64,000 nt of DNA from Myoxocephalus aenaeus (lineage: Eukaryota; Chordata; Actinopteri; Perciformes; Cottidae). Within the stretch, counting starts at the first letter, position 1, and every line of letters begins with the position of its first letter. The position numbers were made by a program, and so were the translations under genes. Shown here piece after piece: positions 1 through 12,647 of this stretch. The notes below the pieces were generated by a model. It worked only from the letters and a program-made list of their open reading frames with translations. It made no database searches and had not been told where the DNA came from. The stretch spans positions 5,871,001 to 5,935,000 of the forward strand of contig JBAMJR010000040.1 in assembly GCA_038501785.1 (NCBI GenBank). The letters run 5' to 3'.

Positions 1-429
1 TGCCAACACTTTCACTGTTAGTATTCCTTCATGTTTCAGTTACGTGAAGATTAGGAACTAAAACTGCCGGGTTAATGTTCAGGAAAGTTTATTATACAGT
101 AGTTAAATAAAAAAAGAACATCGTCACTGACAACGTGTTTAAACAGGATGTGATTCAGGACGCTAGTGTTGAAGGCAAACACTTCTCCACCACCCAGACC
201 TCCACACACTGTCTCCATACTGCACTGTATGAATGAGACAACTCTCACCTTGAAGAGTTACAGTAGTGGCACTGGGCAATGGGCAAAATAATAAAAAAAC
301 ATTACCACCTCACACCTCATGCAGTTTACATCTGTCTTTTAAAAATATTATCACTTCATCATTTTATCCTCTTGGACATTTGTGTGAAATTGTCATAGTT
401 AGTGTATGAATTAATGAGTTAAAATGTGT

Positions 430-615
430 TTCTTGAGGTCACAGTGATCTTTGACTATCAAATTAAAATCATTTCATCCTTGAGTGCAACCGGACGTTTG
501 TGCAGAATTTGAATGAATTCGTGAGCTCATAGTGACCTTTGCGTACAGACGGATGGACGGACAGACGACCCGAAAACATAATGCCTCAAGCCGTGGCTGT
601 CGCCAGGCAGAGGCA
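430..615 (+). repeat. Dispersed fish repeat with GACCTTTG-like motifs
   Basis: The wording (gaggtcacagtgatctttga, then cctttgcg, then gacggatggacggacagacg and cccgaaaacataatgcctc) matches, from memory, a very common teleost dispersed repeat built of units of roughly 100 bp ending in an ACGGACGGAC block. It explains the spurious open frame on the minus strand here. The family name is not asserted. Confidence 0.55.
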
Positions 616-3600
616 TGGAAACAGTGAGAATGACAGAAATTATTGTAATAGCCAAGATATATCCCCACGTTTACATGTGGAGCAGGAAAGGTCGGCACAT
701 CGAACAAGAGACCAAAGCTGATGGAAACTGTTTCTTCGGATACTTCTTCTGCTTCCTCTAATATATCCCAAAAATATGTTTTTTTTATATTTTTTAAAAG
801 AGTACAAAGAGACCACCTCTTTGAGTCCAGACACAGGGCCTGTGGTGCATGCCACCCTCTCTCTGTCATCATATCAGCTGATAAAAACACGTGTGGATCA
901 GAAGAGACTTCAATCACATAAAAGCAAAAAGGCATTTTTAGGGGGGGCAATGAAATGTCCTTTTACTTTATTGATTATGTAATCTTGTCACTCTCATCCT
1001 CTTAAATATATTTGCATACAGGTTGCACTGATTCACATTTTGCCTGACATTTAAAGAATTCACTAAGTACTAATGAAAATACAAAATATATGATAATCAC
1101 TAACAGGAGGTCATAGGTCATCCACTGTGTGTATGATATCAATAGCAATATTAGACAGTATACAGGTAGATCATTGGCAAATGCATGATGGTTTCTATCT
1201 AAGTAATCACTTAAAGGCATTACTTTTTATGTTGCATTGAGGTTTAAAAAAATTTGCCCACTATTTTCTCACAAGAGAACGGAGCAAAACAAAATGCTGG
1301 AAAGACTAAACGTAGTACTACACAGTTTCGGATTTGAAAGAAATAAAGTTCACTGGAGAAGTGGATGATGGTATTTTACGTTGGGCTGAGGCAAATCTTA
1401 GCGTGTGTTGCTAAAGTTCATTGTTCCTGTCTGCCTTAAACCGTCACTCACACACACTCAAGTTGGACTCTTGTTGCCTGTCAAACACAGCTGCTGAGCT
1501 GCCGGCCGGGTCCAGTTTCAGTCATTCACTGTTGAGACGTTGCAGTTTGTTTAGGAAATGAGCGTAAATGCTGACCTCAAGGTCGTCATTCATTGTGCCC
1601 TACTTTAAATAGCATGTCAGCCTCGCCTGCCTCGTCTGCCTCGCGGCAAAAAGTGGCATTGTTAAAGCTTTAAAGGGTTTGTTTGTGTTCAGTTTGAGGG
1701 CATTATGAGGCGCTGCGATGGCGCACATCTCCAAACACACCTGCCTGCTTCTTCCAAAAGACTTTCTGTTTGGTCTCGTGTAATTAGCTGGCTGAGCAAT
1801 GTGTTTACTAAGGCATTAGATGTTCAGAGGAAGAGATAAATGTTTTATGAGTTCATGTGTATGTTGAATTCACCAAGGCATGACAAATGTTGAATGGCCC
1901 TAACAGAAGGTGAGTGCCCATTTCACGAGCCTCATCGGGATCACTACGATGGGGAGGCGCTCTATGGCAGTTTTCCTTGGCAAACTTATTTTTCATATGT
2001 TTTTGTTGGTGTTGAGTATATGATGAGATTAAACCATTCTAATTTATTTTCCTGCACTAGAAGTGGTTAAGGTGACAATAAAAATTCGACCAAACGGCAA
2101 CAGGAACTAAAAGTCCCTCTTGTGCAATCCTATTTACATTTACACCACCTTTGAACAACGACGACAAATGGACCAATAGACCAATGGAAGATAGGTTTTT
2201 GCTAATGATGAAACAAGAACACACAGTAGTCACATTGTTATTGTACCTAGGAACCACGGCAGAGAAACTACATGTAGACCCGAGGATCCTCCATTTGAAA
2301 TGCAGGTAAAGTCTGTGGGTTCCTGGATAAGTTCCTGTCGTGAAAATATTATTTTTACTTAATAACTTTGCTCTAATGTTTGCTTGTTTTTTTCTCTCTT
2401 GTGGATTTCTGAATTATTTTATCCTCTAAAAACATTTAGATAAAACAAGGGACTTTTGGTTAAAATGGTGACAACCAGCAGAAATATGCGTCCAGCGACA
2501 GACGTTTATTCGCTTCATTACTTTCAACATCCCTTTTAACATCCATATATGATATGTGAGAATTAGTGAGCTGTACACACACCATAAATGGCTTAATACA
2601 TGACTTGATAAGTTATGGTACTTGAATGCAGTGGCAATGACACGTCTTGAGCAAACTCCATAATGGGCCATGAACCTAACAACTGTGGACTGGATTGATG
2701 TGAGATTTCTGAGGGTCATAAAACATTATTTCAGGGTAATCTGAAATATCTTTGTAGATGTTTTGCTTCAGAAATAAATGTAGTTAGTTCTGTGATTCTG
2801 GCGGTGTTAAAAAAAAAACACCATTGACATCAGCATTAAAGAAATTCCAGTTATTATTTCTGTGATTGCTCGTTGGGAAGCGATCTCTCCCACAGAGTGT
2901 ATCATGGGGGTCTGGCTGCAGGGTAACAGCAGGTCCTGCTAATGATGCAAGATGTGTTTGTGATGTGGAGGCTCTCCGGGGAGGCAGGGTTCAGGTGAAG
3001 GTACGGCAAGGAAGCGGCACACTGGGACCAGTTACCAAGGCGGAAGCACAGCCATCCTCCACTCCCCACATGTACTGTACCTCTCCTCCACCTCTGTGTG
3101 TCGGGGCGGGGGCCGTGACAAAAACAAAATCAAAGACTGTACCAGACATTTTAGTAGTGGCTCAAGAAAACCGGAAGTCACTCAAAATTAATCCGGTTAA
3201 ACATGCGAGCGTAGCGGCTTAAAAAAATGTATTCATTGTTAAATAAACAGAAACACCTTGGTGTGATTGCCATATGACTGCATTTCCCAGAACACTCCCC
3301 AGCTCTTCATGCATCGTTTGCTGAATGACAATCACCATGTCAGAACAAATTTCCCAGCGACCTTTTCAGTAGAAAACAACATCATTTCCCCCCCATTTTG
3401 TATTGTAATGCAATGCAGCAGATCCTAATAGGCTACATCCAACACAAAACAGTGCACCCACTAACAGGAACACATTAAGAAGCAAATACTTCTCTGTTGA
3501 ATAAGCACTCTCATTAAAACCACCATGTTCAATATGTGAAGGTTTGTCCATCATAATTTGTGTTGAACATTTTTGGCATTATCGGGAAGAAATTTCATAA

Positions 3601-6108
3601 CAGCCTTCCAGCATATTGTAATTCAAGTGGTAACCCGGGGTAGGCAGTTTTCTAGAAAAGGTTAAAAAAAAAATTAAAAGCCACAATTTGGAGATACAGC
3701 CCTAATCCTGCAGTTCTTCCTAAGCCCCTCCCACCAGACGAGCACAGCCATATCCGCACGTTTTATACAGTAACTGTACGAGCAGCCTACTAATAAATCA
3801 TTTCAAACATCGTCCCAAACACCATTGTACACGTGACGCTATTGTACAGCAAACTTTTTCAATGTGAATTACTCTACTGTTTTCTTTGCAAACTATAAAG
3901 GCCGTTGAGATTCTGGCCGCATTCTGTGATTCAAGGCGCTGGCAATTCTAGTTTACTCTCAGACTACTTGACTTACAATATGCTGAAAGCTTATTATGGA
4001 ATGTTTGCACAATTGTGCCAAAAATACACTGCCTACCACAGCTGTGTACAAAACACCCCAAATTCCAACACAAATCCTAAACGTAACTAAATGTAAACGG
4101 GCTGAATGCTGCACACATCAGTGGTAGCTTGTTCTTCCTTCTTCTTGTTTAATTCTCCTGGATCCACTTCCTTATTATTGATTACGTGCTGCTGCCATAA
4201 TCATTTTCTTCATGTACTTCTATGCAAGGACGAAGCAGATAGTTTGTCTCCATGCTCCTGACACTTTTTTGGTGCTTAAAAGTGTTTTATGTTTCTGCAG
4301 CTTATAAAACCCTCATACAGGCATTGTTTCTCATCACTGTCTGTTGGCAGTAAATCACTGCTGAGCAATGTAAAGAAAAAAAGTAGCAATTAAATTAGAT
4401 TCATAGCTCAGAATAATTTACTGTTCCTGGTAATGCTGAAGGCCGTGGCCAACATATACATCTGACCTAGCGGGGAGATAACAAGATCTCCGACTGGCAC
4501 ACTCAATGGACAAAATGATTCAAGGGAGGAGAATATCAGAAAAGAGACCTTAAAAAGCAATACAAGTAAAGATTCAAGATTATGTTCATTGTTAAAAGGT
4601 AACTTTGGCCGACCAGAAACTCATCTTCACCTTCAATGAGAAGCACTGATTTAATTCAAAAGGAAAAGCGTTACTAGCTGCTTTGATCATTTCATGCTGC
4701 ATATCTTATCTATGCAGATAAAGTTAATGACTCCGGTCACATCTGTAGTTTTTGTTCCTCATGCGGACAACGCTCAGGTTCCTCAACTGTAAATGATGAA
4801 AAGGGTTTTTTGAATAGATATTTGAGAGGAAACTCATTTTCTGGGTCGCCGGTTGGACTCAACTTTGCAATTGCTTCAAATCTGATGAGCAAGAATAACA
4901 AGAACCACAGATAAATATTCGAATTGTACCAAGGGGGCAGCGGAAGTGAGATTGGAGGTGAACACTGCTAAATACAGGCACCAATCTGAAAAATCCACAC
5001 GTCAGCATTGACCCAGAATGACTGAATCGGCTCTGAATTCATAGAGGTCAGTATGCAAGTAAATGAATGTCAGCTTTCTTTCTGTTGTATGAATCAAATG
5101 AGTATCAAAGTCCACAGGCCTAAACATGACTTGAGTCTCTCTGCTATGCAGACCTGTCACTGTAAAGGAGCTACACATTAACCCATTCAGCCCGCCGGTT
5201 TTCTCAAAGCACCGCCAGGGGTTTAACAACAGTTGGGCGCCGCTCTGTTAACATTGCAGTCCCCAAACACCAGGCAGGTTCATTTGGTCCTTGCAGCCAA
5301 TCAAAAAGAAGCAGCAAGGGCACAACATGGTCCGCTGAGAGCCTATGGGAGGGAAGGAGCCATGGAGACCAGCTGCTCATTGAGTGAGCGGTGATGGGTG
5401 AGGAAGTGGCCTGAGGCCTGAGGGTGCAGGTACATTTTGGCAAGCAGAGTATGTACCGGTGTGATGCTGGTGTTTTGCAGCCAGTGTAACGTGCAAAGCT
5501 ACACTGTGCATGTATGGACTCCGATCCAATCATTTCAGGAAGATGCAGGTGTTGAAGAGGCTTTGAAGTCAGAAGGGAACAAAACACAACACAATGCTGC
5601 ATAGAAACAGCTTCAATTCAACCTCTACCTCTATCTCTTCTTCACAATACCTCCAACTACACTTCATACCAGCTTCTTCAGGAGAAAATATGTGCCAAAA
5701 AAGTCCCTGCCTGTGCATCTCTCATGAGTCAAACACTCTGTTTGCAGGCTGTTGGAGGGCATGGACACACAATAAATGGGTACACCCTCAGCTTTAACCC
5801 CAGCTGACCTTACCTCTTGCTGAGCGTGACCCCTGCCCTGGAGGATCGCCCAATTGCTCCATCTCTACAAGGCAAAGCAGGCTGCAGGGGAATCTTCAAC
5901 TTGTACTCTCCAAGCTCAGTGAGGGCTGTGAGACCGACCGCATTTAAAGGCGAACTGGGAAAAAACCAAAGGGAAGGACGTTGGCAGCAGTGATGTGTGT
6001 TGAGAGGAATTCACCGTTGTTATCACTCACTGAGTTATGCAAGAACAGGCCGGTGGAAACCTTTGCCTGGTACAGCGTTGGGCCTCAGCCTCCTTATGCA
6101 CAGGCTAA

Positions 6109-6126
6109 ACACACACACACACACAT

Positions 6127-6209
<83 letters not shown>
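6109..6209. repeat. (AC)n microsatellite
   Basis: About 50 AC units with a single ATACGC interruption near the start. It makes spurious Thr-His and Cys-Val frames on both strands. Confidence 0.98.
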
Positions 6210-6212
<3 letters not shown>

Positions 6213-7741
6213 CCAAGAAGATCCTGCCCTGAAGATTTTCTAATTACCCTCAGTGAATGGGGAGGCAGTCGGACACACGGAGGGCTGACCGTCTGGGTTA
6301 TCACACACACACACCACCAAGACTCCTCGGTCTTCTTTGGGATAAACTATTTTTAGCTTTCATCTCCGGCTTTTGGTTGTTTTTTTTCCTCAGAGGGCAT
6401 GAGGTGTATGGGAGGCATCGTGAGGAAAAGATTTGTTTAAGTGGAACTCTGTAACCCGAGCCAAAATAAAAAGTTTTCTTGAAGCATTTACTGCCAGTTT
6501 CTTCTCCTTCACATCGGACAAGCTCATCAGAAGATGTCTCTGAAGAACTACAGAGCTTGAACTAAAAGTCAGCGACAGAAATAAAAAAAAATGTGTACAG
6601 TACATGTCCATAATTGGTTGGAAGTTCACTTGTATAGCTGCAGTACAAGCCTCCTTTTTCGTTTGGTGCACTATACTTTACATATTTTGACTATTTATTA
6701 AGATATTTGAACTTTTTCCTAGTGCAGTTTGTATCTCACAACCTTGACCAGATTAACTGGTTAGGAGCCAAAACATTTCTATCTCGATCCCTATGCTGGA
6801 GTAATAATGCCTGGCCACTGGTTTTCTGTGTGTCGATTGATTTGTGGTAGTTCGATGTTTGTGGACAAAACTTTATTTAGAAAAATGTGAGCTTGAATAA
6901 AAAAAAAAACAGAATAAAAAAAAATATTACTGTGTTAAAACTAGATTTACAAACTAGATCCCTCAATAAAACAGCGCCACAACTTTAGCCTATCAATTTA
7001 ATACCTCGAACCAGCAAGTGACAGATTCCCCTTTTGTGTCCCCCATCAGCACGATAAAGTCGGCTGTTTGCTCCCATTTAACCACTCACTCATGTTAAAA
7101 CTAAAAGCCATTGCGTTTTCTCTGCGTGTAATCTATTTATGAAAGAACTGCATTGCCATTTTATGATACCTTTTCCGGGGAAATGAAACATATATATGGC
7201 CAGGAAATAATCACGTGGAGAAACTGTACCAGATAGATCATCTCTTCCTTTGCTGTATATTTATTGGTTGTTTATTTTATTTAGAGTGGATAAACCACAG
7301 GATAAAGTTTGTGTCTTAGTTGGGACCATTTTTATCAACCAACAAGCTCTAACATCAGCAGCTAAGACGCATTCTGGAGGTACGACAGCGCTGCACGCAG
7401 CACGCAGCTGCACTTTGTTCTCAGCAAAAAGATTTTCTTTCTCTCTCTCTCTCTCTCTCTCGGAAACATTCAGAGGTGAAGAATGAATCCATGGACTCCA
7501 GAGGTTGAACGAGGAAACAAGCTGCAGCCTCGGGCCCCGGAGCTGAATGGAGAGACAGTAGTGTGGTGAGGAAGAGCCGTATCAGATGAACACATGAAAG
7601 AGGGAGGTCGCTGGATTTAAGGCCTTTTGTCTTTGGGCGTTCAAAGGAGACAGCTGTCGACTGCACAAGACCCGGCTCTATTCATGTGGGGGGGCACAGA
7701 CAGAGACCACGCCAACATACACACACACACTTCAAAGGAAC

Positions 7742-7861
<120 letters not shown>

Positions 7862-8036
7862 GGCTTCTCCAAACTGTTATTATAATTATTCAAGTAACCT
7901 GCAGATATATTCACATAACCTTGGTGCCATCCATGTATGATTTACACGGAAGGTGTGTGTACCCACCAGTGCTTGACAGTCTTCCCGGCATTGCCAGGTG
8001 TCGTAACTTACTTCCTGTCCTGAGACAGGCCCCTCA

Positions 8037-8120
8037 CTTTAAAGGAACAGTCCAACTTTTAGGGAAATACCCTTGTTGGTGTGTAAGAAGATATTTCTTT
8101 CATCTGAGTGTGTCCGGCAC
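8037..8120 (+). repeat. Dispersed repeat fragment (TTTAAAGGAACAGTCCAAC family)
   Basis: The phrase aaaggaacagtccaactttt, then agggaaatac, is a familiar start of a repeat common in fish genomes. A fragment resembling its inner part lies at 16262-16350. Assignment rests on memory of the motif; boundaries are approximate. Confidence 0.4.
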
Positions 8121-11100
8121 ACACAACATGTGAGCTGAACTCAGCACAAAGACTGGAAGCAACTGTCTGAACTACATGCTATATCTTGTTCATGTATCAT
8201 TCCTGGAGATCAGGGTTTTGAAAGCTGTTACACATTTGGAACTACAGTTTTTACTGACATACAACATTTACTGGTCCAGCACCTGTTGGGAATTACTAAA
8301 GGCCAGGGTCTGCTCAAAACAAACCAGTTTGATCAGTCCATGTAGCCTATACATTACTACTGTTCCGAATGAAAACAAACAAAGGCATGGTGAAAAACCT
8401 TACACCACGAGATGAATCAAACTATTGTGGATAACATGCACTTTTGATAGGTCTTCAATCGAAGGCAGTCGTGTGTTGCCCCGTTAGCTAGCTAGCTACC
8501 ACGGGGGTGGTCCAGTCTGGAAGTTGTCCGTGTTTTGTGTTCTCAGTTCATTAAAGTGAATTGTAACTTATTCAGCATTCGGTTGTTTGTAGCGGGTCAC
8601 TTTGGGTTGCAAAAACAAGATGCGACAGGCGAAATGCAGAACTTGGGGCTTCAAAAGTCGCAGTCCACAAACCAATGGGTGAAGCCTCACTGACCACGTC
8701 CACTTCTTATATACAGTCAACTGTTTAGTTAACAGCAACCCTGCCGGCATTTTTCCAGTTATATGGAACTATAATGGATCATGGATCGTGGTTATCTGGA
8801 TCGTGGTCCATGCCAATTTCTAATTTGTGATTTTGGGCAATACAAAATAAACCGAATTTAATTGAACTTCTTAAACCATATGGCCTCATTTCTGCCCTAG
8901 ATAACTAGTCTATCCCAAACTTTACTATATCAATGCCAATAACTCAATAAGTGTAGATACCATAACTATCTCATATTTGGGATGATCATTAATTAATAAT
9001 AATACAAATTACCGAGTAGGCTAATGAGAAAAGGCATTCAGTAGTGAAGTAAAGTTTCACCAGGTGTTCAGAAAAGTCCTGTTTGACATTGAAAGTCAAA
9101 TCTCTCTCTCCCTCTCTCTCTCTTTGCCTGAAGCCCTTTTTTCTGCTGTCTGAGCTGCATCATCACCGCAGCGTGTCTTCAGTTGATATTTGCATCAGAG
9201 GCAAATCAGTCAGCCTCCATGAGAGGAGGAAAGATCACGTGTCCAGCAGTAGAGCTGTTGCTACTGAACAGAGCCTTTGAGCCATATGATTTGGTGTAGC
9301 AGTAGCAATACTGTGTTTTCCCCTAGTGTATGATATGTACTCCCAGTAACAGTAACACTTGGATATCACAGCCGTATTTATCAAACTCTTTCATTTTAGC
9401 CACAAGAATGGATAAAGTCAAACTAGTCGTAGAAGTCACAGTAGTATGGAACAGAATCGTAAAAGTATACATAACACACTATTTTCTTCTTCACAGCAAA
9501 GAACAGAAAGAGTGTCTGCGTACGTCTATGTTGAAATTCAGTTGAGAAGCTGAATCCTCCAATGATGGATCGACCTCCACTCCCAAAGACTTCACTTTGT
9601 ATTTTCCTATGCAAATAACTTTGCATTCACTGAGCGGATGCCGTAGCTGCTGCAGGACACAAGGCTGCTCTGTCATGCTCAGGTCTCTTCCTGGCCTCTC
9701 TTGTTCAAATCAAACCAAGATGCAAAACTGGCTTCAGCAGTAGACATGACTATGACAACACCTTTTGTCCACGGCAGTTTGTACAAGGAAACCGACTAGA
9801 GGCGACCAGCAGAGACTCTGAAGGGAAGTGTATTTAAAAAAGTCTCAAAGCAATTTTTTTTTTTAAAGAAAGGGGATGTGAACCAAATGGCCTTCCTGCG
9901 AAGGACGGGACATTCTCTGATATTATTTGAGTTTTTCAAAATAGCAGATTGGATTAAATCCCCCACGGTATATATCCGTTTTGAATTTGGTAATCTCAGA
10001 AGAAAGGGCCACACATGTCATCTGGGTGTCATCAGGCCTTAATTAACCTGCTTCCCATCAGGTTTACCCATCTGCTGTGGTTAGCCCCTCTACATATGGG
10101 CTGTGTTCTCCTATAGGAAATGTAATGACCACCTTCTTAACAAATCTGCAGTAACGGGGGGCACTCTGGGCCGAGGCGACAGCAGGTGGACTACAATGAG
10201 GGCAGGGTCGTATAGGGGGCTGTGCAATTGAAGTGTTAAGCAGGACCACAAAGGTGGGGTTGGTTTGCAGGGAGTTTAAAGAAGGCTGTGAAGAAGGCAT
10301 CAGACATGGCCGTTCATGTTACTCGAGCAATTCAAGAAACTGGCTCCTCGCCGTCTTTTCAAAAACACCTCAGACCCAAAATTAGACTGCGCTCACGTAC
10401 CCAGAGAGTTGAGTGGAGGTTGGCTGATATTGCATCAGTGGGAATCTCATCATAGCAACCGGGTGCCTGCAGCCACAGGGAGATGGAGACAAAAAAACAA
10501 GGTGCCTACTGTACGTCTCAGCTCCTGAGCTGAGCTGGCCCGGTGCGTACGACAGCTCCCATATTCTCCACAACCACTGTACATGTAGAGTTAGAGTAGC
10601 GGTGCTCTGATTGCGATACTGCAGCGTAGAACAAAGCACCCTAAACCGGAGTGTCATTAATCATTAACCGGCAATGACAAATAATTGACTGTGACCGCCA
10701 CTCGCTGGACAAAGCAGGGATACAAATCTAGAAAACGTAATATTAACTCAAAGTCATAAATAGCACTCGCATTAGGCAGCGTACAGATTTTTTTTTTGTT
10801 GCACATTTGTTTGGACTTACAGTAACTGCACCTTTTATCTACGACAGGCTATGAATTCTGTATTCTCACGATAATCATCAAGTTAAGTCATGTGACAACA
10901 CTGATAAACTCCTTTTGTGATTTCTGCATGTTTAGTGTGAGGGTGTGGCCCTACTTGATATGGTCGGTTGACTATACTCATGGGGTTGGTTGTTATTCCT
11001 CCGGGTCACAACAATAATGCCCCAGTTGGAGCAAAGAGGAAAGTCGTCATGTGTATTTTCATAATCTCTCACCTATGAACTCTTTTGAGTTTTCATGTTG

Positions 11101-11572
11101 AGCTGCTCTAAATCATGCCAAGTATTAAAAGGGGAACTCATGCAATTTAGCATTACTTTTTATATAGTGTTGGGAACTGTAAGCGACAGATGTATGGTCA
11201 CAATCAACCCTAATGACATCATCGAAGATATTATGCAACTGTTTCCATATCAAGACTGAGCCATGTTTAAACACTTTTAACTCTTGAACCCCCGGCAGTA
11301 GCATCTTTTTATGTTGAAAAATAACAAAGAAGAAGATTTAAATTGCTTTTCACATTCAGTTATATTTTGACACCTGGACTTGACAGAAATGTAGAAGTAG
11401 AGCTTGTAGTTGCAGAAGTACATTCATTTTGGGGATGTCATGAGGCCGAGCGTTTTAGAGGTTCATTCAATAATCGTCTTCTTGCACCCAGGTGAGAATG
11501 TATGTTTATATATACATGCATTCTCATACCTTTTTTGTATTTATTTATATCAAATTAATTATCTGATTTAAT

Positions 11573-12647
11573 CAGTGGTGTATAAAGTACCCAAAAGCCG
11601 TACTTGAGTAAAAGTAAAGATACCTTACTGGAAAATTACTCCAGTAAAAGTAAAAGTCACCTATTAAAATACTACTTGAGTAAAAGTCTTAAAGTATCTG
11701 ATATTTTCTGTACTTAAGTAGCAAAAGTATTTTTCTGATATAAAATGTACTTAAGTATTGAAAGTAAAAGTACAAGTACATGCTTTTAATAAAAAAGCAA
11801 AGGGTCAGAATTATGAGAATTATAAAGTTTATTCTTTTAAGTGCTGTGGCCACCGTGACCAAGGACCAGGAGTTGTGTTGAAAATAACTGGGTTGGCTGT
11901 GATCCATCCATATATATTATGTTCAACATAATATAATATTGTACCTAAGTATACTCTTGCATCTACTATGCACTTATCATAATTCTCCAAAAAGCAATAT
12001 GACACTATGAAGGAGTTGTAACAGTGTGGTTATAAGTATGCTCATTCCGCACAGAAAGAACGAATGAAAAAATAATAAAAAATCAAGGCCGGAAAGATGT
12101 TTTATTGTGAAAAATGACTGGATACATCCGTCTGTGGTAACCTCAGACGGAACCTCTTGACACATGTCAAGATGTTACGTTACCCTAAAAATGTTCAACT
12201 CTGCCAGTGTTCTGGATTAAAACCAAGGCAAAGTATCCTGAGATCACCAAAAAAAGCATGAAAACCTGCCTCCATTTCAACATCCTGTCTTTGTGAAGCG
12301 GGTTATAAGTTAAGCAGTAGACTGGACTAAAGGTTTAGTTAGGAGTAGACTGGACATAACGAACACACGTCGGGTGTCGTTGTCTTCCGCATCCCCGAGG
12401 TCGGACCCGATCCGTAAAAATATTGTCTTCACGTAACCGGTCCATGGCGCAATAAAGGTTTGGGAGCGCTGGACTAGAGGATGTAGAGGGAAAATGCAGA
12501 ATATTGTGATTCTCCAAACCTGCAAAATGTAGTGAAGTAAAAGTAAAAGTAAACAGAAATATAAATAGTAAAGTAGAGTACAGATATCCCAAAAAACTAC
12601 TTAAGTACAGTAACGAAGTATTTCTACTTCGTTACTATACACCACTG
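11573..12647. mobile_element. hAT-type non-autonomous DNA transposon, 1075 bp
   Basis: It is bounded by terminal inverted repeats CAGTGGTGTATA (left 11573, right end 12647 reading inverted) and by a perfect 8-bp target duplication GATTTAAT (11565-11572 and 12648-12655), the length typical of hAT elements. The subterminal parts are built of AAGTACTTAAGTA / AGTAAAAGTA motifs in both orientations. No transposase frame is present, so it was mobilised in trans. A second repeat is nested inside (about 12000-12475). Confidence 0.9.
12000..12475. mobile_element. Older hAT fragment nested in the 11573-12647 element
   Basis: This stretch aligns by eye with the element at 56087-56710: shared phrases include ggatacatccgtctgtg / ggatatatccgtctgtg, tgttctggattaaaa, cctccatttcaacatcctgt, ctttgtgaagcgggtt and an end reading accggtccatgg to gcgctg. 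The right terminus is recognisable. The left terminus is eroded, and no target duplication remains. Confidence 0.75.

Noticed and set aside
474..950. 158-residue frame on the minus strand
   Set aside because: About a third of it lies over a dispersed repeat (430-615), and the rest shows no recognisable domain or splice pattern.
2866..3222. 118-residue frame on the plus strand
   Set aside because: No recognised similarity and no supporting splice sites or start context.
3590..3830. Old dispersed repeat containing cctaagcccctcccaccaga
   Set aside because: It feels familiar as fish repeat sequence, but no ends, inverted repeats or second copy were found in the window, so it is not listed as a feature.
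5204..5602. 132-residue frame on the minus strand
   Set aside because: No recognisable domain, signal or neighbouring exon with matching phase; composition looks random.
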